Shown here: positions 10,392-19,551 of the stretch, one piece after another
Layout: the number at the start of each line of letters is the position of its first letter
Position numbering within the stretch: the stretch's first letter is position 1
Source of the DNA: Ga0077555 sp963761475
GTDB lineage: Bacteria > Pseudomonadota > Alphaproteobacteria > Rhizobiales > Hyphomicrobiaceae
Reading direction: 5' to 3'
NCBI GenBank assembly: GCA_963761475.1
Contig: CAVXGT010000013.1
Coordinates: 1 to 64,000 of the forward strand
DNA: 64,000 nt
Translations under genes and position numbers: made by a program
Notes under the pieces: generated by a model
Seen by the model: the letters and a program-made list of their open reading frames with translations, nothing else
Told to the model about the DNA's origin: nothing
The model's database searches: none

Positions 10392-12899
10392 CTATTTCTG
10401 CGGCGGCTGGTTCTCGCTGAAGACGTGATCCAACTGGTCCGTTGTGTAGCTGAACTGACCGAGGTGCTTCAACTCGAAGCGGAGCATGACGGTGCGGTCC
10501 GGCTTGATGTCGAGGCTGGGGTTGGAGATGTGGTTCTCGGCGTAGGAGGCAGTCAGGACGAAGCATTCGTCGCCGTAGCGCAAAGCGAGGTAGCGCTGCA
10601 GGGTCAATTTCTCGTCGAGATCGTAGCGCACGGACCCGTTGACCGACCAACGGTCCGTCAGGCGCAAGCCGATTCCGCCCAACAACTCCTGTTGCGACGT
10701 GTTGACGGCCAACTCAGGATCGTCGCGCATGTAGGTGTACTGGGCATTGAGGCTGACAGGACCGAGGGTGGCATTGCCGTATACGGTTTGCCGGCGTAGC
10801 GACAACTCGGCATCGTCGAAGCGGCTTTGCGAGACGAGACGGAACAGGCTCGATGGCGCGAGGTAAGCGCCGAGCACATAGTCGGACTTGGCGGTGTCGA
10901 GACCGCTGTTGCGGGAGAAATTGTCGATCGGCGAGACGACGCGCGTGAAGCTTCCGTCGGGGTTTTCAACGACGGTGGTGAAGGGGACGACACCCGGATC
11001 GGTGAACGGGTTGTTGCCGGCGACGTGATAGCTCTGGCCGGCGATGAAGCGGGCGTAGCCGCCGGTGTTGGCCTGGAAGGTGTATTGCAGGCCGACGTTG
11101 GCGCGAGTGCCGGTCTCAACTCGATCCCAGCCGGAGAACTTGTCGACGTCGAAGATCAACGTGTCGTCCCAGACCAGGCTCTTGGCGTCCTCGTCGGGGA
11201 GGCGGCGCTGGGAGACGGAGGCGGGACGGGCGACGATCTGGGCGACGGGCTCGACGACGTGGGACCCGTTGGCGGCGTGGGCGACGAACGGGAAGGCGTA
11301 CTTGATACCGACAGCGCCGATGGCGCGCGTGATGGTGTCCTCGGCGATGGGGGTGGCGGTATTGGGGTCGAAGCCATTGGTGAAGTGGGTGACGTCGGCC
11401 TTGGCGTAGGCGAAGGGCGTCCATACCTGGCCGATGCCGTCGATCAGCTTGCGGCGCCAATTGGCGTCGATGGAGACACGGTTGGAATCGGTTCCGTCGC
11501 TGCGCGAAATGCTTTGGGTGTTGGCGTTGAAGCTCAATTCGCCGCCAAGCACAGGCTGGCCGACGATGTAGTTCCAGTCGATGACGGGATGAACGCGCGA
11601 TTCCGAAGCTGGGCTGTCCTCGATCAGCAGTCCGCCGAACTGGTAGAACTGCATCGAGAAGTGATTGCGCTCGCTCAGGCCCTGTAGCCAGGCGGTGTTG
11701 ATCCGATCGGTCTGCAGGATGCTGTCGAGCTTATAGAAGCGGCGGAACGTGTCGTCGCTTTCGACAGTCACGTCCCAGCCGAACTTCCACCAAGAAGAGA
11801 GCGAAAAGCGGCCCTTGGTCTGCAGGCTGCCGCGCCAACCGTCGAGCTCGTCGCGCTTGGTGGCGGTGGTGCCGTCGGGCAGGTCGGTGCCGCTCTGGTT
11901 GATGCCGGCAAGTTTGACATTGTACTGGCCGGTAATGCCGCCGAAGGCCACCTTGTGGCGCCACTCGCCTTGATAGAGCACGCCCTGCTTCGACCAGTAC
12001 TTGGGGTTGAAAGTGAAGTCGGCGTTCGGGGCGATGGCGAAATAATAGGGTAGCGACGAGCCGTAACCCAGTGCGCTGTTAGAGCTGAATTCCGGCATCA
12101 GGAAGCCGGAGCGGCGTTTGACGCTGGGGTCGGCGTGCTGGAAGTAGGGGAGGTAGAGGATCGGCGTGCCGAACAGCTCGAACTGGGCGTCCTGGTAGGT
12201 GATCGTGGCTGCCGCCTGATCGTGGACGATGCGCTGGGCGGAGATACACCAAAGCGGCGGTTGGCCGCCGTCGCTCTTACACGGGGTGAACTTGCCCTGC
12301 TCGAATTCAGAAACGTTGCCGTCCTTGCGCACGGCACGGCGAGCGGCGATGCGGGTATCGTCCTTGCCGATCAGGCTCAGGCTCTGGATGAATGCGTCGC
12401 GGAAATCGGCGGTCGTCTCGATGCTGTCGCTCTTGACGATGTTGCCGTTGGGCTCCTTGAGCTGGGCGTTGCCCGTGGCGACCAGCGTGTTGGCACCCTG
12501 ATCGTAGATCACCTCGTCGGCGGTGAGGATGTAGTTGTTGTAGTAGATCTCGACGTTGCCGCGGGCGATGACGCGGTTGCCGCGGGTGTCGTAGATGAGT
12601 TCGTCGCCCTGCAGGTAGAGCGGCTGGGACTTGTCGATCGGGCGCAAAGGACCGCCGAGGGGGCCGCCTGGAGTCTTGGGGAAGCTCGAGGGGGTGTTGC
12701 CGAAGCCGCGGGCGTTGGTCGGCTGGCTGACTTGGGCTTGGGCGGGGGCGAGCGCGACGAGCTTCAGTATCACGGCCAGCGCTGCGGCGAGGATCGGGAG
12801 CACGATGGTGATTGGACAAGCGCCATTGCGCCGCCGCAGGGCTTGCCTGCAGTCCGACGCGCTCCTGAGAGCCAGCGCCGATATCCCCCTACGCGCCAC
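10392..12899 (-). CDS. lptD: LPS assembly outer-membrane protein LptD
   Basis: Beta-barrel subunit of the LptDE translocon that places lipopolysaccharide in the outer leaflet. 835 residues, close to the usual size. It has an N-terminal hydrophobic leader ending near APAQAQ, an OstA/jellyroll domain (LYLQGDELIYDTRGNRVIARGNVEI, described by position about residues 93-120), then a long barrel with alternating aromatic strands. Two cysteines in the jellyroll (FTPCKSDG and PLWCIS) and one near the end (DECFVL) are available for disulfides like those that tune LptD folding in enterobacteria. The frame is clean. It starts at a GTG directly abutting the lptG stop at 12900, which implies coupled translation. 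Confidence 0.95.
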   Translation of the reverse strand: MARRGISALALRSASDCRQALRRRNGACPITIVLPILAAALAVILKLVALAPAQAQVSQPTNARGFGNTPSSFPKTPGGPLGGPLRPIDKSQPLYLQGDELIYDTRGNRVIARGNVEIYYNNYILTADEVIYDQGANTLVATGNAQLKEPNGNIVKSDSIETTADFRDAFIQSLSLIGKDDTRIAARRAVRKDGNVSEFEQGKFTPCKSDGGQPPLWCISAQRIVHDQAAATITYQDAQFELFGTPILYLPYFQHADPSVKRRSGFLMPEFSSNSALGYGSSLPYYFAIAPNADFTFNPKYWSKQGVLYQGEWRHKVAFGGITGQYNVKLAGINQSGTDLPDGTTATKRDELDGWRGSLQTKGRFSLSSWWKFGWDVTVESDDTFRRFYKLDSILQTDRINTAWLQGLSERNHFSMQFYQFGGLLIEDSPASESRVHPVIDWNYIVGQPVLGGELSFNANTQSISRSDGTDSNRVSIDANWRRKLIDGIGQVWTPFAYAKADVTHFTNGFDPNTATPIAEDTITRAIGAVGIKYAFPFVAHAANGSHVVEPVAQIVARPASVSQRRLPDEDAKSLVWDDTLIFDVDKFSGWDRVETGTRANVGLQYTFQANTGGYARFIAGQSYHVAGNNPFTDPGVVPFTTVVENPDGSFTRVVSPIDNFSRNSGLDTAKSDYVLGAYLAPSSLFRLVSQSRFDDAELSLRRQTVYGNATLGPVSLNAQYTYMRDDPELAVNTSQQELLGGIGLRLTDRWSVNGSVRYDLDEKLTLQRYLALRYGDECFVLTASYAENHISNPSLDIKPDRTVMLRFELKHLGQFSYTTDQLDHVFSENQPPQK

Positions 12900-13994
12900 T
12901 CAGCCGTCCTCCTGGTGCAGCAGCACCGTCAATGCCCCACAGAACCCAACCACGACAGGCACCACCACCGCCACCATCGGTGGGGCGAGGCCTGCAATGC
13001 CAACCTGGCGAGAGATTTCCGATAAGAGAAAGAAACCAAATCCCCCGATCAACCCCTTCGCGACCATAGTCTGGATGCCCCCTGAGCGGAAGGACCGCAA
13101 AGACACAGTGGCGGCCAAAAGGACCATCACGACCAGGAGCAACGGGCGCATCAGGAGGAGGGCGTACTGAACACGGAAACGATCGGCCGAAAGACCGGCT
13201 TTTTCGGCTGTTTCGATCAATCCGGGCAGCTCCCAGAACGACACCGTGATAGCGCTGCCCAGCGCATCGGCAACGCGCTCGGGCGAGAGGAACGTACCGA
13301 CCGTGAACAGCTCGTAGTTCTGGGGACGTTCCCCCGTGCGCGTGACCAGCGCGTCCTCGACCTCCCAGTAGCCGTCCTGGAGGCGGGCCAAGCGTCCGTC
13401 GATGCGCTCGATGAAGCGCCCCTGGCGATCGAATTGGATGAACATCACCTGGTGCAGCAGTTGGCCAGAGGCGTCAGCCGAGCCTGCGTGCAGCACCGAG
13501 GCGCCGTCATTGCCGTCCTGGCGCAGCCAGGCGCCGTTGCCGTCGGCGCGCAGGACGGTCATTTCCCGTCCGAAGGCTTCAGCAAACAGTCGCTCGGAGG
13601 TTTCACGGGCGCGCGCAGCAAGGGGGTTATAGAGGGCGACGGCTCCGATGCCGATGGTGAGCGCCACCGTGAGGCCCGGCCGTATGAACTGGAAGGCCGA
13701 CAACCCGGAGGCGCGCATGACGGCCAGCTCCGACTTGCGGTTGAGCATCAGCAGTGCGCCAATCGAACCGGCGAGGACGCAGAACGGCATCAGCGTCTCG
13801 GTGTAGGCGGGGAGCCGCAGCAACGCCATCTTGGCGATTTTGTAAGAGGCGACGCTGCCGAATTTGCCAGCCTGGCGGAGCAGCTCGACGATGTCGATCA
13901 TGAAGATGAGCAGCGCGCACAGCGCGAACGTACCGACAATCGCAATCAGGAAGCGAGAGGCGATGTAGCGTCGCAGTGTGCGTGGTGCCCTCAT
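12900..13994 (-). CDS. lptG: LPS export ABC transporter permease LptG
   Basis: One of two YjgP/YjgQ-family permeases that, with LptF and the ATPase LptB, pull LPS out of the inner membrane. 364 residues. It begins MRAPRTLRRYIASRFL, with a first membrane helix at about residues 15-35, further helices around 55-120, a periplasmic beta-jellyroll domain in the middle and three helices at the end (LLMRPLLLVVMVLLAAT onward). The region SELAVMRASGLS is the conserved coupling loop. It lies 24 bases downstream of lptF in the same direction. LptB and LptC are not in this window. Confidence 0.95.
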   Translation of the reverse strand: MRAPRTLRRYIASRFLIAIVGTFALCALLIFMIDIVELLRQAGKFGSVASYKIAKMALLRLPAYTETLMPFCVLAGSIGALLMLNRKSELAVMRASGLSAFQFIRPGLTVALTIGIGAVALYNPLAARARETSERLFAEAFGREMTVLRADGNGAWLRQDGNDGASVLHAGSADASGQLLHQVMFIQFDRQGRFIERIDGRLARLQDGYWEVEDALVTRTGERPQNYELFTVGTFLSPERVADALGSAITVSFWELPGLIETAEKAGLSADRFRVQYALLLMRPLLLVVMVLLAATVSLRSFRSGGIQTMVAKGLIGGFGFFLLSEISRQVGIAGLAPPMVAVVVPVVVGFCGALTVLLHQEDG

Positions 13995-14018
13995 GGGCGG
14001 ATTTCCGGCATGGACACG

Positions 14019-15230
14019 CTAGCGGGCTCCTGGTGCGCGCCGGTTGCGGCGTTGGAAGAGGGTGGCGGGCAGGGTGGCAAGGGCCTGCGTTAGCGCGCTT
14101 GCGGTATCGGTTGCGGCGCGGACGAGGGCCGAGGGCGGGCGCAGCTGGCGGCGAGCCATGATCATGGCGAAGGCCAGGAGGCAGGCCATAATGGGGATGG
14201 CGTAGACGAGGACGATGGCTGCGGGCTTCAGGGCGACGATGTTGGTGCCGGCCATGCCGGCGAGGCGGGCTGCCATGGCGATGACGAAGGCGGCGACGAT
14301 GGCTTGCACACGGTTCTGGCGGGTGGTGCGGGCGTGGCCGATGAAGGCCACGGCAAGCAGTACGAAGGCGAAGGGATAGAGGGGACTCGAAAAGCGCTCA
14401 TGCAACTCGGCGCGCAGCAGGCCGGCCTGTTGGCGGGCGAGGGCATCGTCCTTGGCCGGGTTGACGAGCTCGTCGTAGTAGCGTTCGCGCGGCTTGAGGT
14501 CGTAGGTCGACTGCTTGGCCTCGAAGCGGGCGAGATCGACGGCGTAGCGCTGGAACTCGATGAGCTGGATGTTGCCGCCATCATCGGGCCTGCGAAGGAT
14601 GTGGCCCTTGTCCATCAGCAAGTAGGCGGTGTCGTCCTGTTTCACGATCTCGCCCCGCTCGGCGAGATAGGTCGAGATCAGCTTCTTGTCGCGGGCGTCG
14701 TGCATCACGAGGCCGAGTAGGCGGCCCTGCAAGTCACGCTCGCGGATGTGGATGGTGAGGTTCTGTTCAGGCGTCGAGAAATTTCCGGGTTGGAGCACCT
14801 GGGAGATCAAATCGGCGCGCACCTGGACGATATATGAGCGCAACAGGCGGAGGCTCCACGGCATGCCGTAATGATTGACCACTGTGACGGCGCCGGCCAC
14901 GATCAGGGCGAGGACGAGCAGGGGTTTTGCGATATTCCAGATGTTGGCGCCGCCGGCCGTCATGACGATCAACTCGGAATCGCCGTTCAGGCGGTTGAGC
15001 GTGTGCATGGTTGCAACCAGCAGCGCCACCGGTGCGATCAGGGCCATCAGGTTTGGTAACGCCAGCAGCGTCATCTTGAGGAACAGAAGCGTGTCCTGAC
15101 CTTGCGATGTCACGAGATTGAGCTGGCGCAGGGCCAGCGCGATCCATACGACGCCGGTGAGCGACACCATGATCATGGCCACGGCGCCTGCTGCCTGCCT
15201 CAAAATGTATCGAAACAGAATGCTTGGCAT
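14019..15230 (-). CDS. lptF: LPS export ABC transporter permease LptF
   Basis: Partner permease of LptG in the LptB2FGC complex. 403 residues. The N-terminus MPSILFRYILRQAAGAVAM leads into helix 1, and GDSELIVMTAGGANIW is the coupling-helix region. A periplasmic domain of about 130 residues is followed by three C-terminal helices (PLYPFAFVLLAVAFIGHART onward) and a basic tail of about 40 residues. It is the first gene of the minus-strand run lptF-lptG-lptD-surA-pdxA-rsmA, so the run's promoter should lie in the 15231-15798 gap. The gene is intact. Confidence 0.95.
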   Translation of the reverse strand: MPSILFRYILRQAAGAVAMIMVSLTGVVWIALALRQLNLVTSQGQDTLLFLKMTLLALPNLMALIAPVALLVATMHTLNRLNGDSELIVMTAGGANIWNIAKPLLVLALIVAGAVTVVNHYGMPWSLRLLRSYIVQVRADLISQVLQPGNFSTPEQNLTIHIRERDLQGRLLGLVMHDARDKKLISTYLAERGEIVKQDDTAYLLMDKGHILRRPDDGGNIQLIEFQRYAVDLARFEAKQSTYDLKPRERYYDELVNPAKDDALARQQAGLLRAELHERFSSPLYPFAFVLLAVAFIGHARTTRQNRVQAIVAAFVIAMAARLAGMAGTNIVALKPAAIVLVYAIPIMACLLAFAMIMARRQLRPPSALVRAATDTASALTQALATLPATLFQRRNRRAPGAR

Positions 15231-15798
15231 CGTGGCTAGGCCCTTCTTCCCTCACGGTGGGTGGCCGGTGGCCTGGCGCGCGCCGGCACCAGTGGAACCT
15301 GCGATCCCCGGCTTGGAGCCCTTGCCATGTCGTGGGCCGTGGGCATGGTTTGTTCGCGTCTCCGTTGCCAGTGCGGACCTGTGAGGCCGCTCGTTCTTCG
15401 TTGAGCACGGCGGGCAGAATTGTGCGTGTCGTGGCAGGTGTGTGATTTGGCTCGGTATTTACGATCCGGGCTCGCATGCCACCATGTCTAAACTTGGGCC
15501 ACGCTGCTATTGGGGTATGGGCGTGTCCGGCCAGCAACGGCAGTGCGCGGTGGTGACATTGCGCGACAGCCACCACTGCTCAACGGCGTAGGGGCCCCCG
15601 CCATTGGCAGACGAGCCCAAAACCGGGGCATGGTCCGCCAACCGTTGGGTGAGGAGGCTTGCGCTTCCGGAGCGAGCGGCTAAGTTTGTTCTGTCTTCGT
15701 CCGTCTTGCTCCAACGCTCTTGGCGACTTCGATCCGGCCGCTGGTTCGCCAGCCGACCGCTCAGCGAGTGTCGTCGCAGCCCACCGGTGAATCGCTGC
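15231..15798. promoter_or_regulatory. divergent lptF / pepA promoter region
   Basis: 568 bases without a supportable gene; the open frames that cross it lack ribosome sites and family features. It must hold the promoters for the lptF operon (leftward) and pepA (rightward), though I could not choose -35/-10 pairs. A long imperfect stem is visible: GCAGTG (15540-15545) and GTGG (15550-15553) pair with CCACCACTGC at 15570-15579, leaving a CGCG bulge and a 16-base loop. It may be a transcript leader structure for pepA or coincidence. Confidence 0.4.
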
Positions 15799-17314
15799 AT
15801 GTCCCAGATGCCTCAAATCCGCTTTCTCGCGCTCGATGCACCCCTCGGCACGGTCACTGTCGTCGGTGTCGGCAAGGACCTGAGTTTCGGCGCCGTCGGC
15901 AAACGGCTGGACAAGGCGGGCAAGGGCGTCCTGAGCCGGGCTGCTGCGGCCGCAGACTTCAAGGGCAAGGAACGGACGACGATCGAGGTGCTCGGCGCCG
16001 ACGGCATCGAGCCAAAGCGAGTTGTGTTGCTCGGCGTCGGGGAGGGCACCGGGCTCAGCGATTATGCGCTGATGCGGCTCGGCGGAGCGGCTTGGGCGCG
16101 GGCGACGGGGCGCTCGACGGAGGTCGTGACGGTGGCGGCCGACTGGCCCGGCATCACTCCTGCCGGAGTGGCTCGGATTGCCGAGGGTATGGTGCTGCGG
16201 GCCTATGCTTTCAAGAAATACCAGACACGCAAGAGTGGGGACGAGGAGGGTGCGCACCGGTCGCAGGCGATCGCCATAGACATGCACTGCGCCGATCCGG
16301 ATGGGGCGGCGGCGGCCTACGAGGCGCGGGCGGCCGTGGCGGAGGGCGTTTATCTCGCGCGCGATCTCGTCAACGAGCCGGCCAACGCGCTCGGGCCGGT
16401 GGAGTTTGCGGACCGGCTGGCGAGCCTCGGGGTGCCGGGGCTCGAGGTCGAGGTGATGGATGGCGCCCGCCTGCGCCAGCTCGGTATGGGGGCCTTGCTG
16501 GCCGTGGCGCAGGGTAGCGCGCGAGAAGCGCGCGTGGTTGTGATGCACTGGCAGGGTGCCAAAGGGCGCGGCAAATCCAAAGCGCCGCTGTGCTTTGTCG
16601 GCAAGGGCGTCGTGTTCGATACTGGCGGTATCTCCATGAAGCCTGCGGGCGGTATGGAGGACATGAAGGGCGACATGGGCGGGGCGGCGTGTGTCTCGGG
16701 CCTGATGCTGGCACTGGCGCGGCGCAAGGCCAACGTCAATGCCGTAGGTATCGTCGGGCTGGTCGAGAACATGCCGTCGGGCACGGCAACGCGGCCCGGT
16801 GACATCGTGACGTCGATGTCGGGCCAGACGATCGAGATCCTCAACACCGATGCCGAGGGTCGGCTGGTGCTGGCCGACCTGCTTCACTACGTACAGGAGA
16901 CGGTGAAGCCGCGGTTGATCGTCGATCTCGCGACGCTGACGGGCGCGATCATGGTGGCCCTCGGCAAGGATCACGCCGGGCTCTTTTCCAATAACGACAA
17001 GCTTGTGAAGGATCTATCCGAGGCCGGTCTGGCGACAGGCGAGAAGGTCTGGCACATGCCACTCGGGCCCGCCTACGACAAGATGATCGACAGCAAGAAC
17101 GCCGACATGAAGAACATCGGCGGCAGGCTCGGTGGCGCCATCACTGCGGCGCAGTTCCTGCAACGCTTCATCAAGGACAAGGCGACGGCTTGGGCGCATC
17201 TCGACGTTGCCGGCACGGCCATGGATTTCGGTTCGTGACGAGGTCAACCAGAGCTGGGGCTCGGGGTGGGGCGTACGGTTGCTCGATGAGATGGTGGCAC
17301 GCCACCACGAGTAG
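15799..17314 (+). CDS. pepA: leucyl aminopeptidase (M17 family), one frame break at the 3' end
   Basis: Cytoplasmic two-metal aminopeptidase, usually a hexamer. The metal and catalytic motifs are CFVGKGVVFDTGGISMKP (lysine and aspartate ligands) and EILNTDAEGRLVLADLL (the family signature with catalytic arginine). The start at the ATG 15799 gives MSQMPQIRFLALD; a longer upstream frame to 15604 has no conserved sequence. The long frame stops early at 17238 after GTAMDF, but frame 2 continues DEVNQSWGSGWGVRLLDEMV, the conserved C-terminus, to 17314, so one base error near 17228 is likely. Corrected length is about 504 residues. E. coli PepA also acts as a DNA-binding accessory protein in site-specific recombination, but nothing here shows that role. 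Confidence 0.94.
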
Positions 17315-17763
17315 GACGTCGTTGCTGGGTTGCGTGGGCATCGCGAGCGGCGCGCCCATCCTTGGCGGGAGCCGGCTGGTATCGACTTGGTTGCACTTTG
17401 TATATTTCCGATATTTTCCATAATATATATTATGCGAATGACATGGCAGGGGGCTTTTGTCGTGATCTGGAGCGCCGCTTTGGGATGCGCGCGGCGGCTG
17501 TGGGGCTTGCGCTGGCTGTGAGCTTGGCCGCGACGTGGGCTTCCACTGACGCCGTTCGTTCTGGTGACGCTTAGCAGGCTTGATGCTGTGGCGTTTGGTG
17601 TGACGTACGGCCCGCGGCTGCTCCGGCGATGCGCTTGGTGCCATCGGGGTTGTGGTCCCCTCACCTGCTAACCAAATGGTTAAGCGAGGCTGGCCCCGGC
17701 CGGCTTCGGCGGACAAGGTGGCGCCATCGCTATCGACGTCGGCGCTGGTTGCGTTGCAGGGCC
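17315..17763. other. intergenic region with an AT-rich palindrome
   Basis: 449 bases between pepA and the next hydrolase. It contains the lowest-G+C stretch I noticed, 17395-17435, which is out of character with the high-G+C surroundings. Short open frames after it encode hydrophobic peptides, such as a 29-residue one from 17432 and a signal-like one reading MRAAAVGLALAVSLAATW. Neither has a ribosome site or recognisable family, so I do not call a gene. Confidence 0.4.
17419..17434. promoter_or_regulatory. perfect 16-base AT-rich palindrome, candidate operator
   Basis: CATAATATATATTATG reads the same on both strands. It sits just after TATATTTCC and TATTTTCC, which look like tandem half-sites. 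AT-rich palindromes of this kind are typical targets of winged-helix repressors such as the ArsR family, but no such regulator is encoded beside it. It may control the hydrolase at 17764 or a lost gene. The palindrome is a direct observation; its function is inference. Confidence 0.45.
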
Positions 17764-18645
17764 ATGGTTCCACGACGTGAAATTTCATCTCAGTGCGATG
17801 ACCTGGGTGGCTGGGCGGATGACGAGACCGGTGCCCTCGCTTTGGCGCGGTTCTGCACCCCTGCCCTGTCGAGCCGGCGGTCGCCGGACCATGCCATTCT
17901 GGTCGAGCGGGCTCGCTATCATCTTCGCGGGGCCGAGCGGCGGCGTCTCGTCACGCGCGTCGGTGGCATCGAGACCTATACGTTCGCGCCTGACACCGCG
18001 GCGAAAGCCAGCGTGCTGGTCGTGCACGGCTGGTCGGGCGAAGCAGCCTTCATGGGCGCTGTCGGCGATTTCCTGCGCCGGCGCGGCTACCGGGCCATTC
18101 TCGTCGACATGCCCGCCCACGGTCTGAGTGCGGGAGCGCGGGCGACACTTTTCGATTGTGCGCAGGCGCTGCTTGAGGTCTGTGACGCGCTCGGGCCGGT
18201 GCGGTTTGCGCTCGGTCATTCGATGGGGGCGATGGCGACGCTGGCGGCAGGCGAAGGCCACCCTCCCCTGCCGCGGGCCCATCCGTTCGATGCCTATGTG
18301 CTGATCGCGATGCCGGACGCGTTCGCAGATGTCACGCGCCAGTTCGGTGCCGAGGGTGGGCTCTCCGCATTGGCGCAGAGAGCGTTCGAGGCGCGGCTGG
18401 AAGCCCTGGCGATGCGCTCTATCGACGACTTCACGGGGAGCCGGCTGCTGGCATCCGTCGGCCGGCCGACGCTGCTGCTTCATGCCCGTGACGACAGCGA
18501 GGTGGCGTTCAGGACGTCGGAGGCGATGGCGCAGCGTATTCCCGGTGTCTCACTCGAGGCCTTCGATGGCCTCGGGCACCGGGCGATCCTCTATGCGCCA
18601 CCGGCTGTGCGGGCAGCGACCGCCTTCCTCGATAGGTATCTGTAA
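17764..18645 (+). CDS. alpha/beta hydrolase
   Basis: Cytoplasmic alpha/beta-fold hydrolase of unknown substrate, about 293 residues. The core strand and oxyanion motif VLVVHGWSG is near residues 84-92, the nucleophile elbow GHSMG puts Ser153 in place, LLLHARDDSEV supplies the acid, and GLGHRAIL supplies the histidine near the C-terminus. No signal peptide is seen. The start is uncertain: the ATG at 17764 has only a weak ribosome site, and the first 40 residues are not conserved-looking. An AT-rich palindrome lies 330 bases upstream. It is convergent with the next gene and not part of an obvious operon. Esterase, lipase or haloalkane-type activities are all possible. Confidence 0.8.
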   Translation: MVPRREISSQCDDLGGWADDETGALALARFCTPALSSRRSPDHAILVERARYHLRGAERRRLVTRVGGIETYTFAPDTAAKASVLVVHGWSGEAAFMGAVGDFLRRRGYRAILVDMPAHGLSAGARATLFDCAQALLEVCDALGPVRFALGHSMGAMATLAAGEGHPPLPRAHPFDAYVLIAMPDAFADVTRQFGAEGGLSALAQRAFEARLEALAMRSIDDFTGSRLLASVGRPTLLLHARDDSEVAFRTSEAMAQRIPGVSLEAFDGLGHRAILYAPPAVRAATAFLDRYL

Positions 18646-18666
18646 TCCAAGTTCGGCGAAGCCCGG

Positions 18667-19428
18667 TCAGGTGTTGGCGACGGGCAGTCCGCGCAGGCGC
18701 CAGTGTGCCTCTTCCATGATGCGGACGACCTCGGAGATGGCGACGGCATAGAGGGCGAGCACGAAGCCGGCGAGAATGTTGCTCGCGAGGATAATGCCGG
18801 CAAGCTCCGCCCATTTGGCGCCGATGACGTTGGCCAGCAGGCGCACGATCAGGTCGTCGATCCACAGTCTTAGCGAGAACAGTGCTTCTCCGGCCTCGGC
18901 GAGGCGCGGGCGTGCGGGGAGGTCGAGCAGCACCTTGCGCGCGACCTCGAGGCTCGATGGCGGCGGAAAAAAGCTCAGCGCAGCAGAGAACAGGATGCCG
19001 AGGGGGAGCCCCATGCGAAAGAAGCCCCAGCGAGCTGGACGGGCGCCGAAGCTGATCGTCAGGCGGCGCAGCAGGATGGAGCCAGCCAGCACGCAGAGTG
19101 CAAAGATGCCTGCGACGATCTGCAGGCGCTGAGGCTCGGTGCCGGAAAAGATCATCAACGCCACGAGGCCGGCTGCCAGCGCCTTGACGAGCGCCTGGCC
19201 ACTTCCCATCAGGGCGCGGGCGATCTGGCCGAGGCGGGTGGTGCGCAGGAAATAGAACGGCATCTCGAACGTCAGCCGTTTGACCTCGAGATTGAGGCCG
19301 ATCAGGAATGCCAGCACCATGGAGAGCGCGGCAAACCAGACCGCATTATGCCAGGCAAGCCATCCGGTCGCCGCAACCAGCGCCAGCTCGACGGCGACGA
19401 TGGTCGCATTGAGCAGGAAATGGATCAT
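18667..19428 (-). CDS. uncharacterised multi-pass membrane protein
   Basis: 253 residues with about six hydrophobic segments: two near the N-terminus (IVAVELALVAATGWLAW and VWFAALSMVLAFLIGL), two central (ALAAGLVALMIF and LQIVAGIFALCVLAGSILL), one near the middle (LPLGILFSAALSFF) and a long C-terminal one (ELAGIILASNILAGFVLALYAV). I do not recognise the family and see no catalytic or transport motif. The start MIHFLLNATIVAVEL at 19428 is chosen because the longer frame upstream runs antisense through mazG. Its start lies 123 bases from the divergent mazG start. It may be an integral membrane protein of the envelope; its function is unknown. Confidence 0.7.
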   Translation of the reverse strand: MIHFLLNATIVAVELALVAATGWLAWHNAVWFAALSMVLAFLIGLNLEVKRLTFEMPFYFLRTTRLGQIARALMGSGQALVKALAAGLVALMIFSGTEPQRLQIVAGIFALCVLAGSILLRRLTISFGARPARWGFFRMGLPLGILFSAALSFFPPPSSLEVARKVLLDLPARPRLAEAGEALFSLRLWIDDLIVRLLANVIGAKWAELAGIILASNILAGFVLALYAVAISEVVRIMEEAHWRLRGLPVANT

Positions 19429-19551
19429 GAACACTGGGTCGTCCCCCGACTGGCTCCCCGACAGGCCCGTGCAGGGGCTCCGACTTCGACATCCGAGCCC
19501 CCGTCCGCTACACCTACCGATGATCGAGAACGACGGCAATGACGAGGCAAG

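Noticed and set aside
10827..13025. Long plus-strand open frames opposite lptD and lptG
   Set aside because: They are antisense shadows of high-G+C genes, with no family motifs or ribosome sites.
17432..17521. A 29-residue hydrophobic peptide gene after the AT-rich palindrome
   Set aside because: No ribosome site, no recognisable family, and a second frame over the same bases looks equally plausible.
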